A DNA stretch of 64,000 nucleotides, from assembly GCA_905178155.1 (NCBI GenBank), contig CAJINV010000006.1:2297700-2361699 (forward strand). Reading direction: 5' to 3'. The position numbers were made by a program, and so were the translations under genes. A model generated the notes under the pieces. That model worked only from the letters and a program-made list of their open reading frames with translations. It was not told the origin of the DNA and did not search any database. Positions 35,201-45,700 of this stretch are shown one piece after another (the stretch's first letter is position 1; each line of letters opens with the position of its first letter). Source of the DNA: Amoebophrya sp. A120. Its lineage: Eukaryota > Sar > Dinophyceae > Syndiniales > Amoebophryaceae.

Positions 35201-38200
35201 GCATGTGTAGCAATACAAATCCTTCTGAGATACTATTTCTGCATTACAAGTTTACAGTGAAACACTTTTTTTCTGCGATACTGTCGGGCTGGTCTGCAGT
35301 GTCATCTCCACACCGTGCGCATTCGTTCCAGAGTCGATGGGGACGCTGCTCTGCTGCAGCTGCTATCCCGGGGAAAAATCCCCCCTCCCCATATCGAAAA
35401 GGCACGTCGCAGAAAATTTGCAATGCTGATTTGCGACCACAAATGATCTCTGTCTTGCAAGAAGGCAACTTCACAGGCTCCGCTGCACTATGCAGGCGTT
35501 TTGTGATGCTGTTTGGCCTACGGCGCAGACGTTTGCGTTTCTCATGCTAAGCGCCTAGGCCAAAACCTCTCAACTCAGGCTTGATGTGGGCCTGCAGTCC
35601 TCTTCAGCAAGACAAATCTGATTTGTGTACTCAAATCCAGCATCACAAATATTGCTTTCGATATGGGGAGGGGGGATTTCTCCTTTTGATAGCTGCACCT
35701 GGTTGTTCAGCAAATGGTGTTCCGACATGGCGTGCGTTTCGTAGTACCTCTGCTGCTATCAAATGTAAAAATGTCTGGGTCTGGAAGAATGCAACCTGTC
35801 ATGCTAAATCTGAAGCATGCGCAAATCTGTGTTGCATGATTACCAAAAGTAGTCGTCCTGTTTTCACCAAGTCGGGAGGGAGTTTCTCATGCGGAATAGG
35901 CATGAGAGAGATCGCACAGAATCTGTCATGCTAGGTCCTGCATTCCAGACCTCATGGGTCATGGAAAACCTGCATCACAAATCTTGCATTCTTCCAGACC
36001 CAGACATTTTTGCATTTGATAGCTGCCACTCCAGCCCGCCGGCTGGGCATTCGAACGTGCTGGAACCATCGTCCGTGATGCCCTCCATCTCGGGATGCAT
36101 GCGCAGCAGGTCGCGCGGCTCACCCTGGTACCCCACGTAAGCCGCGAGCGTCCCGGCGGGCGGAGCGAGCTCCTCACCTTTCGAGGTTCCCGCCACGGTT
36201 TCCGCCGTCACGTTCTTGATTCCCGTGTTTATCATCAGTTCCTCCTCGGGCGTCAGCTGCGCTACGGCTGCTTCCGCATAGAGCAGCCGGCAGAAGGACA
36301 GTCCGGGCAAATAACTGGCACCATCCACTTCCGTCCCGTTCACGCCGACACCGTTGGCGTCTCGGTACCCGACCACCTCGAACCCGTCGCAGTTGGCCGC
36401 AAATTTGTCGCACACACTCGCGCACCAATGGAGGGCCGCTGGGTAGCTGTAGAAAAACCTGCCACCGTTCGCATTGATGAACTGGTTAACCTGCGGACTG
36501 GGAGGCTCCTGGATGCCCGTGACCACGTCGGGAAGCAGCATTTTTTCGATGTTGTCAAATTCGTACAATCCGTCAGCACTCGGACTCGCGTCCGCCTGCG
36601 GCACAATGGGGAAGACAAAGGTAGACTGCGACGCGTAGCTGGTGGCGCAGGTGTATCAAATGTAAAAATGTCTGGGTCTGGAAGATTCTGAGACTTGTCA
36701 TGCATGTTTTGCCTGGGCCATGATGTCTGTGATGCACGCCCTAGCATCACAGATTTTTTGAGGGCCCCGCGATGCCTATTCCGCATGACAAATGCCCTCT
36801 CCGCGTAGCAAAAATTACACTCCCTTTGCTGCTCATGCAATACAGATTTTTTTGGAATCCAAATTTAGCATCACAAGTTCCAATCTTCCAGACCCAGACA
36901 TTTTTACACTTGATAAGGTGCTGTTTGCCACCATGGAGTAGACGTTCGCGCGGGGAAGGTCATGATATCATTTGTAAAAACGTCCCCACCCCAGAGTTGT
37001 AATGCAAATCTGCATGCTGAGAATGTTTCTCATGCGGAGACCCATGAGAGGCAGTCTCTATTCGTGTTGTGGGATTGGTGATGCTAGAATCAGCATGATG
37101 TGCTAGATCTGTGACGCTGCTGAACAAGCTAAACAGGATTACACTGCGAGGCCAAACTTGTCATGCGCGACAGCAAAAGCTGACAGATTTGTCTAGCAGA
37201 TTTCCCAGCTTGACTCTGGTCGTGGGGACACGTTTTTACTCAGGATACATGAGTCACCTCCTTCAGTTCCCCCGTCGCGCTGTCGTGAACCATGCGCGGC
37301 GGAATGGTATCAAATGCAAAAATGTCTGGGTCTGGAAGGATGCAACTTGTGATGCTGAATTTGGATTCTACAAAAATCTGTATTGCGTGAACAGCAAAAG
37401 AGGTCCAGTTTTTGCCACGGCGAGAGGGCATATCTCATGCGGTACAGGCATCAGGAAGCCCTCACAAAATCTGTGATGCTAGAGCCTGCGTCACAGACTT
37501 CAGGAGTCATGCAAAGTGTGCATGACAAACCTTGCATCCTTCCAGACCCAGACATTTTTGCAGTTGATAAATGGGGTAGCAGGACCACTTGTTCCGCTGG
37601 CGGATCAGATTGAAGTAATGGTATCCCAGCTGCGCTGTCAGCGCTTGGCACTTGTGTTTCACGTAGTCCGCTGTGTAGGCTCCCTGCATCTTCTCCTTTT
37701 GTTGCTGATAGTACGCGTAGTTCAGGTCCTCGTCCTTTGGTAAATCGTACCATTTCACGGTCAGATCGTCCGCGACGTCTTCCAAATCCTGCATCGGGGT
37801 GAGGTGCCCCTCGGCGTTTTGGTAGTACGCCGGGAACAAATTGGATCCTGCACCCGCAGCTTCTTCAGCGCCGTCATAGATCACTGCGACCGGAGGGGTG
37901 GTCAAAATGTACTGCGTCAAATTTAAATCGATAGTAGTGTCGTTCTGCAGGAGCTTTTCGACCGCGGTCAAGTAAAATTCTCTCGCGGCCAATGCCGCCG
38001 AGGTACTCAGGTCCACGCGGGGGATGATGGAGTAAGAGTCGTCGTAGAGATCGTCGGTGCATCAAATGCAAAAATGTCTGGATGTCTGGAACATAGCAGC
38101 AACTTGTCATGCTAAATCTGAATCATGTATAAAATCTGTGTTGCATGATTACCAAAAGCTGTTCACTTTTGACCTGATCGCGACGCAGTATGTCATGCAG

Positions 38201-38838
38201 GATAAGCATGGTAGAACGTCGCTCACAGAATCTGTCATGCTATGTCCTACATACCAGACCCGATGGGTCATGGAAAACCTGCATGACGAGTCTGGCCTTC
38301 TTCCAGACCCAGACATTTTTGCATTTGATACGGTACGCCAGATTTCGTCGGCCTGGGTTGGGAAGGCGCAGGGAGGTGCTTGTTCCTCCTCAGAGGCTCC
38401 TTCGGCATTCTGATTCTCGTCGTGTTCATGGTCAGCATATCCCGCATTGTGATCATCCCTCGTCTCCGTGCGCTGCACGATCAGGTGTTTTTGTTTTTCC
38501 ACCTGGATTTTGCTGACAAAAGAATCTTTCCTCTCCTTTCCAGCACGAGAACTACGAGAGGACATCACTAGGCCGTAGCTGCTCTTCTGCGACGTAGTTG
38601 TGGCCCTCCTCCTGCTTGTTTCATCCACCTCGTCGTTCCCGCCCTTGTTTATTCGCCTCTCCGCCGCGACGGCGGCAAGCTGCGTCTTCCGGTAGCGGTC
38701 GACACGAAACGAGGGTCGCTTGCTCGCGTCGGCCACCGTCTGTACGGCGGCAACTGTGCTGGGACCTCCATTTCCCAGTGGGGAGGAGGTGACGATCGCA
38801 ATTGCGGCGAGTCCCGTGGTGGAGATGCTGTTGCTCAT
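29251..38838 (-). CDS. Large single-pass membrane protein with Cys-rich ectodomain
   Basis: Eighteen exons from ATG 38838 to the stop at 29251: 38838-38331, 38059-37570, 37307-37248, 36965-36916, 36653-36022, 35756-35692, 35363-35281, 35071-34673, 34366-34104, 33837-33781, 33550-33262, 33027-32964, 32703-32440, 32211-31921, 31668-31509, 31249-31158, 30938-30612 and 30336-29251. Sixteen are bounded by introners and one junction is a GT-AG intron; corrected length 5100 nt, about 1699 residues. The ectodomain has several Cys pairs with spacing reminiscent of PAN/Apple modules (CASVCDKFAANCDGF, CERLCQAE...CKSF), a CCTFQAMNQTQGQC motif, and a Gly/Ala tandem-repeat exon. Before the membrane lies ECCEFIY with a VENPDFD motif, then one helix (IAIGCIAIPLVICLVVILLV) and a Pro/Gln/Ala-rich tail. 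Surface receptor or adhesin is an inference; PAN assignment is tentative. Confidence 0.85.
30337..30611. mobile_element. Introner family D
   Basis: TATGCAAGAAAAAAACTGTG to CAGTTTTTTTCCTGGGTA; TSD ctctc. Frame kept (EATCESPTEN). Confidence 0.9.
30939..31157. mobile_element. Introner family F
   Basis: TATGACAGTGCACAACTCCC to TTGTGCACTCTCATA; TSD tgctc. Same orientation as 46168-46392 and opposite to 33551-33780. Confidence 0.9.
31250..31508. mobile_element. Introner family B
   Basis: TATCAAACGCAAAAGTGTCT to TTTTTGCACTTGATA; TSD tagaa/cagaa. Frame kept (LAGASGAAND). Confidence 0.9.
31669..31920 (-). other. Conventional GT-AG intron
   Basis: On the coding strand the donor is GGGAG|GTACTTGC and the acceptor AAAAACAAACAG|CCC. 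Removal joins MEGRE to PTAEETQ in frame. It has no terminal inverted repeat, TSD or shared introner words, showing that ordinary splice sites work in this genome. Confidence 0.75.
32212..32439. mobile_element. Introner family D
   Basis: TATCCAGGAAAAAAACTGTG to GAGTTCTCTCCTTGGATA; TSD tgcga. Frame kept (RMSQCWLSS). Confidence 0.9.
32704..32963. mobile_element. Introner family B
   Basis: TATGCATTGCAAATATGTCT to ATATTTGCAATGCATA; TSD cgctt/tgctt. Frame kept (LQQSGQVLSS). Confidence 0.9.
33028..33261. mobile_element. Introner family E
   Basis: TATGGCGCTCTCAACTGTTA to GTTTGAGAACGCCATA; TSD gcatt. Frame kept (YQNADQKAM). Confidence 0.95.
33551..33780. mobile_element. Introner family F, inverted copy
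   Basis: TATGACAGTTCACAACTCCC to TTGTGCACATTCATA; TSD ggcaa. Internally the reverse complement of 30939-31157. Confidence 0.9.
33838..34103. mobile_element. Introner family B
   Basis: TATCAAATCCAAAAATCCCT to TATTTTTGCAGTTGATA; TSD gagaa. Frame kept (STFSFVKIQ). Confidence 0.9.
34367..34672. mobile_element. Introner family B, long
   Basis: TATCGAATGCAAATTTATCG to CATACTTGCACCTGATA; TSD gcgtt. Frame kept (TLGNATTPA), fixing the frame of the adjacent Gly/Ala repeat exon. Confidence 0.9.
34720..34995 (-). repeat. 15-bp tandem repeat coding for Gly/Ala pentapeptides
   Basis: About 18 copies of a 15-bp unit (coding strand GGTGCGGGTGCCGGC with GC-preserving variants) inside an exon of the 29-39 kb gene. 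The intron-corrected frame reads GAGAG-type repeats, flanked by DADAADAG and VGADATSATGG. Confidence 0.9.
35072..35280. mobile_element. Introner family D
   Basis: TATCGTACGAAAAAAGTGTG to CACTTTTTTTCTGCGATA; TSD ctgtc. Frame kept (TSPTAASAAS). Confidence 0.95.
35364..35691. mobile_element. Introner family G
   Basis: Inverted repeat AATCCCCCCTCCCCATATCG; ends TATCCCGGGG and TTTTGATA; TSD gctgc. Frame kept (NNQVQLQQSS). Confidence 0.9.
35757..36021. mobile_element. Introner family B
   Basis: TATCAAATGTAAAAATGTCT to TTTTTGCATTTGATA; TSD gctgc, the same five bases as its neighbour 35364-35691. Frame kept (LEWQQRYYE). Confidence 0.95.
36654..36915. mobile_element. Introner family B
   Basis: TATCAAATGTAAAAATGTCT to TTTTTACACTTGATA; TSD aggtg. 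Frame kept (NSTCATSYA). Confidence 0.95.
36966..37247. mobile_element. Introner family C
   Basis: TATCATTTGTAAAAACGTCC to GTTTTTACTCAGGATA; TSD catga. Frame kept (EVTHDLPRAN). Confidence 0.95.
37308..37569. mobile_element. Introner family B
   Basis: TATCAAATGCAAAAATGTCT to TTTTTGCAGTTGATA; TSD aatgg. Frame kept (SCYPIPPRM). Confidence 0.95.
38060..38330. mobile_element. Introner family B
   Basis: CATCAAATGCAAAAATGTCT (first base mutated) to TTTTTGCATTTGATA; TSD cggtg/cggta. Frame kept (EIWRTDDLYD). Confidence 0.9.
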
Positions 38839-39770
38839 CTTGTTTTTTCTTCAAAGGATGTTTTTGCGGGGATCGGTGTCGTGCCGGGAGGGGATTTCTG
38901 TTTCTCTAAAAACAAAAAGTAAAAGTCCGGTGGAAAATGAAACTCCCTCCGGAAGATGAGTTTTAGTACGGTGTGAAGGTGTAGCAGCCCAAGGGTTTTG
39001 GGTCTGCGTAAAAGTTCAATCAAGTATAGAAAGAATCAACTTCAAATTGCTATTGCTGGGTGGGTGTGTGGATTATCACGCCAAATAATCCTCACAAGCA
39101 AGAGGAAACTAACATCATATCATAAGTCGGGGGCCTCAAGTTATGGGAAGGAGCTGCGATTGCTTCTCCTGTAGTGTTACATCGCGAATGAAGTCTTTAC
39201 CCCAGCAACATGGCACACTTTCGCATAGTCTAAGTTTAACATTGCTCGCATGCGACTTTATTTTCTTTGCGCGATTACTCAACATGGACACCATCACAAC
39301 AAGCGCGCCGTGTGTACGACAAACAAGTAGAGGCAGGATTTTATATTCCAGGTTCGCAGGTGGACGAAAACGAAAACCACGAATAGCGGAAGGACGAAAT
39401 AATTACAGCACAAGCAAACATAGTTATTTTAGCCTTGTTGTTACACCGAGTGTTGTTCAATTTGAATTTCACGAAACCGAACTACGCAACGCACAAAGAA
39501 TAAAACGAGGTTCGTTTCGACGAAATGGCAACTGAAACTTTGCTATTGTTTCTTGGACGATAAAAACAGTAGAACTTGTCTGACAAGAACAGCATATCCG
39601 TACACAACAGCCGCCTCTTCTTGCTACAAATGAGCATCCTGAGTGAAATTGAAATTGCGCACGCTTTGGTTACCAGATCAAGAAACTGCTATGCATTTCA
39701 TTTTCATTTCAGCCACTGTACTCATAAATCGGAAAAAAACCAGGCTGCAACTCCTCCGTCACCCTTGTGC
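38839..39770. other. Intergenic
   Basis: Spacer between the G8 gene stop and the start of the 29-39 kb gene. A plus-strand 130-codon frame (39143-39535) shows no protein-like features. Nothing else seen. Confidence 0.55.
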
Positions 39771-42700
39771 CTACCTTGCCTGGAGCTCTTTCACAGCTTG
39801 GTCGTAAAAAGTTGTCGCGTAGTCTTTTTTGACCCAGTACCGTTTACACTCCCACCACGCCCCTGCCGCCGCGTTGATGGGCCCAAAAGCGGTTATGAGC
39901 GACCGGGTATGCCGCGACGAGATCGTGCACGGGTGTCCGTCCGCCATATCCTTCCGGATGCCAGGGCTGTTCTGTTGTACGGTCACGTGGATCTGCGTTA
40001 CCGGCTCCAGCGTGCGCTCGGCTTATCCTGTGCAAAAGTATCGTACTCGTACTAATTGCGTTTATGCATTACAAAACGTTGTGATAAGGCAAATCCGCAT
40101 TACAAAGTCAATTTGTAATGCTAAGTCAATTTGTAATGCAATCTATACTAGTACGATGCTTCTGCATTTCATACGGCGTACTCGAAGACAAACACATCCT
40201 CACGGCCCTCCATGTTCCCCGTTCCCCCGGTGAAGGACAAGGTCAAATGCGCGTCCTGATTGACGATAAACGTGTACCCCTGCGGTTTGATGTTGTGCTC
40301 GCACTTCTCCCAGCCGCGAACCGACCCCCAGGTCCCGTCTGGCGCGCTCGGCGCCCCGTGCCGCCAACAGCCGGGCGTCACGGCACCGCCGCTCCAGCCC
40401 TTGCCGTGGCCTATGAAGGGCACGTCGAACCATCGGTCATGGTTGTAGACTCTTAACATCCCGCGGTCTGGGCTGTGGATGCGCACGATCCGGAGCTCCA
40501 AGTCCCGGGGGCAGTAGTGGAGACCCTGAGAGGGGGCCGGCTGAGTCCTGCAACGGCTGGTGTCGAAAACCCGGGCCGCGTCGGTGGACATGAGGAACCT
40601 GTCGTGTAGCAAAACGAGCGAATCCGACCGCGCCCGGCCCCGCTCATGCTGTGACCAGAAGTTGATTTGCGGGGTTTGCCAGTCCGTACCCCCGTGGAAG
40701 GACGAAAGCCGGTAGTCGAAGTGGGAAGCACAGAGTCCCCCCGTGTCTTCGTCGTTATTCAAGTTGCAATGGTGGTTAAAGGACACAACCATGGCGGGGT
40801 TGTGATGCTCTTCTGCGGAAGTGTAAAATTTGTTGTTCACAAATTCCACGTGGCCGCTGCCTATCCTGTGCAAAAGTATCGTACTCGTATAAATGCAAAT
40901 ATTGCATTACAAATCTCGTACTCGTTCCCAAGGCAAATCTGCATTACAAATCTCATTTCTCATGCTGAGGAAATTTGTACTGTACTTATACGAGTACGAT
41001 GCTTTTGCAATTCATACTGCCCCCCGGTCCTTCCATCTGCTGGTTGTTCGCCATAAAAAGTATCAAATGTAAAAATGTCTGGGTCTGGAAGAATGCAACT
41101 TGTCATGCTAAATCTGAAGCATGCAAAAATCTGTGTTGCATGACTACCAAAAGTCGCCCAGTTTTGACCAAGTCGGGAGGCAGTTTCTCATGCAGGATAG
41201 GCATGAGAAAGATCGCACAGAATCTGTCATGCTAGGTCCTGCATTCCAGACCTCATGGGTCATTGAAAAGCTGCATGACAAGTCGCGCATTCTTCCAGAC
41301 CCAGACATTTTTACATTTGATAAAAAGACAGTCCCGGCTATCCCAGAGAAAAAAGCTGCTAAGTACCGACGGCACATTTGCATTTCTGATGCAACTGCTA
41401 ATGCAAAAAGAACAAACACAAACAGGCAGTAAATAAAAATCTGTCATGGGCAGCAGGCCCGGATCGCCATGGTGCTTAGGCCTAAATTAGCTTGCTGGAA
41501 ACAAGCGGATAGGATTTTCGAAACTACATGCGGAGGCAGGTTTTGGCAATCGATGAGAAGAACGGGCGGATAGGATTTTGAAAAAGGCAATGAGTAGACC
41601 GGGATGAAAGTGTGCCGCTTTGTTTATTTTCTGCGCAAGCGATTTGCCGTTCCGGGCCCGAGTCGCGGGTCGTTCACTTTTGCCGTTACAAATGTGGCAA
41701 CTACATGCTAGCAGCTTTCTTCTCCGGGATCATACCGACAGAACGGCCCAGCTCCCTCCCCCCTTCGGTACGTTTTCCAGTAGAAGCCCTTCAAGTTCCC
41801 AAAAGCCACGTAATATCCTGTGCAAAAGTATCGTACTAGTATAAATCGCAATACAAATTAGCTCAGCATTACAAACTTAAATTTGTAATGCTGATTTACC
41901 TTAACAACTAGATTTGTAATGCATAACTGCAATTAGTACGAGTGCGATACTTTTGCACTGCATACGTAGTTCTCGAACGTGATGTCCCCCATAGAGTAGG
42001 TTCCCGCCGCGAAGTCGTTGAAGGCTTCAAAGTATCAAATGTAAAAATGTCTGGGTCTGGAAGGTTCCGAGATTTGTAATGCAGTTTTTCCAAGCTCCAC
42101 CAAGTCTGGAATGCCGGGTCTAGCATCACAGGATCTGCAGCCCCTTGGTGATGCCTGTTCTGCATGACAAATGCCCTCTCAGCATGGCCAGAAATGGGCA
42201 CCTTTTGAGAGCCACGCAACACAGAGTTTTATGCGATTCACAACATGCATCACAAGTTCGAATCCTTGCAGACCCAGACATATTTGCAATCCATACAAAG
42301 TGGTTTTTCACCAAAATGGGACTCGCGTTGTCCAACCCCTCCCGCGTAAAGGGGAGACACGAGCTATCGCATTCAAAAACATCCCGACCTCCCCATAGTT
42401 GTACTTATTATGCAAATCTGCATGCTAAGAATGTTTGTCATGCGGAGCTCCATAGGAAGCATTTTCTTTTTGTGTTTCGGAATTTGTCATGCTCTAATCG
42501 GCATGGTATACTAGATCTTCTATGCTGCTGAACTACCTCAAACAGTAGTACGCTCCGAGTCCAAATTTGTCATGCAAAACAGCCAAAGCTTGTGGATTTG
42601 TCTAGCCGACTCCCCATCTTGACTCTGGGGTGCGTGGGGGCGTTTTTACATAGGATACGAGCCCCAGTCGGATACGAACCCGTTTCGGTCGGTGCGGACC

Positions 42701-45700
42701 TTTATGCATTGCAAAAGTATCGCACTTCTCGTATAAATGCATTACAAATTTCCTAAGGATGAGAAATAAAATTTGTAATGCAGAGTTGCCTTGCAAAGAA
42801 GATTTGTAATGCGAGACTGGCATTTGTACGAGTACGATACTTTTGCACAAGATAACCTTGCGCGGCCAGTGGTTGTTGGTGCCGTACCAGCCGATATGGA
42901 TTGCAAAAATGTCTGGGTCTGGAAGATTGCAACTTGTCATGCTAAATCCGAACCATGCAAAAGTCTGTGTTGCATGAGTGCCAAAAGCTGTCCACTTTCG
43001 ACCAAGTTGGGAGGGAGTTTCTCATGCAGGGTAGGCATGGAAGAGACCTCACAGGCTCTGTCATGCTAGGTCCCGCATTCCAGACCTCGCGGGTCATGGA
43101 AAACCTGCATGACAAGTTCACACTCTTCCAGACCCAGACATTTTTGCGTTTCGTACCCGAATCCGTTGTTGTTGTGGAAACTGTTGTCTTCAAACCTCCC
43201 GTATCAAACGCAAATATGTCATCTGGGTCGGGGAGATTGCAAGACTTGTCATGCTCTGATGATAGGACGAGAAAAAGATCTGTCATGCATATTGCGCTAC
43301 TGCGCTATTTTTTTGTATTATGCAAAAACGCTGTTTCCCATGCAGTATACGCAAGACCTAGTCGCTCAGAAACTTGTCATGCGCGTCCCCATGTTGGAGG
43401 TCGCTCACGATTCGCAAACTAGCATCACAAGTTTCCAGACCCAGACATATTTGCAGTGGATATCCCGTAGGGCAGATTCTGCTGGCAAATCCGGCCGGCC
43501 GCGGCTTCGATTCCGCGCCCGCCGTGGCCCCCCTGGTCGTTCACGTAAAAGGCGTTTTATGCTGTGCAAAAGCATCGTACTCGTAGTAATCGCAGTCATG
43601 CATTACAGATCTCCTTCTTAAACTAAATCCACATTACAAATTCCATTTTTCATGCTGAGGGAATTTGTCATGCGATTTCTACTAGTACGATACTTTTGCA
43701 ATGCATACGTTCTCGTGGCCGACAATGTGGTTGTTGATAATGTCGTTCGTGGGGCTTAGCAGGTACAGGGCCGACTGCTCTTTAAAATCCGAGTCGACGT
43801 TTTCCTTCACGTTCGCGGAATTTTCAAATCTGCAGTTCGCTCTTTTCAGGCAAACGAGGAAATTATTGGACAAAACGTTGTTTTTCTCGTTCCCATCCTC
43901 CACATACAGGCTCACGCCCCGCACATTCACGACAACATTCTGATCGACCAGGGCGTTTTGCGTTCCGTGCACCGTGATCCCCTTGGCCGTGCCGTCCTCG
44001 ACCACGTTCCCCACAAACCGGCAATTCTCCTGCCGCGCACAAAAGCCGACTTGGTGCAGGTGCAAGCAGTAGCTACCCCGGTACCGCCTCCCGCAGTTTT
44101 CGATTCTCGTGTGCAAAATTTCCATCGCGCCAGGCTCTCCACTCCAACCCGTCATCTGCATCGTCGTGATTCCCTGCGACCCCTTTTCCGGGTCGTGGTT
44201 GAGATACGGGTAAAACGGCCCCGTGATGACGATCCCCCGCGATAGGTTCCCCACTTCGGCTTGCAAGGGGATCAGATCGCGGATCCACTTGCCCCGCTAT
44301 CCCACGAAAAAAGTGCTTCACTGTAAGGATTTTGCAGGTTTTGCATCACAAGTTTGCTTCACATGACAGAGAAGGAGCTTTGCCATGCGAGGTTCCTAAG
44401 CGAAAACCCAGCTAAAAATCGACTGTCTTGCATGTTGAGCATGCGTAAGTAGCAAGACAAGCACTTCTAAGATTGCACTTTCTGCATTACAGGTTTACAG
44501 TGAAACAGTTTTTTTCCTGCGATACCCGCCGCATCCGGTGTAACCCCCAGTCCGTCTCGATTTTGCAATAGTTTCTCGAGTATCAAATGCAAAAAAGTGG
44601 CTGGGTCTGGAAGGATGCGAACTTGTGATGCATACTTGGATCACACAAAAATCTGTCATGCTTAGACAGGAAAGGGAGCTCCTTTTCCTGTCGCCGAAAG
44701 AAGGTGTTTGTCATGCGGATTGAGCATTGGGAAACCGTCTGCAAACCTGTGACGCGAGGCCTCGCATGGCACACCTTCCATGTCAAGCAGACACAGCATC
44801 ACAAACCTCAGCAATCTTCCAGACCCAGACATATTTGCATTTGATATCGAGCACTGGGGCGTCGCATCCGTCCCCCGGCCCTTTTGGCTCCAGCAAATTT
44901 CCGGCCCGTTGTAAATCCGGTCGACTTATCGAATGCAAAAATGTCTGGGTCTGGAAGAATGCAAGTTTGTCATGCTTGTCTGGCATGACTCGAGAATCTG
45001 TCCTGCATAGGCACGAAAGAGCCCTCTTAACTGTCAACATGCGAGAAGGCAGTCTGCCACGCGGAATACGTCTGACATGGCAGCCACATCAAAATTTGTC
45101 ATGCATAGCTGCGTATTGCGGCGCATCTATCAACATTCACTTAGACTTATATTTATAGCATTACAAGTTTCTAGACCCAGACACTTTTGCATTTCATACG
45201 ACTTTGGTGAGCTGCTTTTTCTCGCTCTCCGAGTCCTCGGGCGCTTCCCGCCCACTCGTGCCCAAGTGCTCCCCGCCGGTGGCGGCGACGACAATGGAGT
45301 CCCCCACCTGCCAATTGTCGCACGCCAAAACCGTCATGGTTTTCGCCCATTGTATCAACTGTAAAAATGTGTGGGTCTGGAAGAATGTATGTTTGTCATG
45401 CTTGTCTGGCATGACTCTTAAGTCTGTCATGCACCTTGCCCAAGAGCTCCATTTTTCTGTGATGCAGAAACGCAGTCTGTCATGCAGAATAGGCAACACC
45501 TAGAAGCTCAGAAACTTGTCATGCTGAGCCAGCACTTGTGGCCTCATCATGAGACGCCACCCAGCATCACAAGTTTCCAGACCCAGACATTTTTACATTT
45601 GGTACATTGCGGGCTGTCCTCGATCAGGAGCGACCAGGAAGTTTTCGGTCGTCCATACAAGCGAACAATCCCCCCTTCTGACATCAGCTCCCCTATCAAA

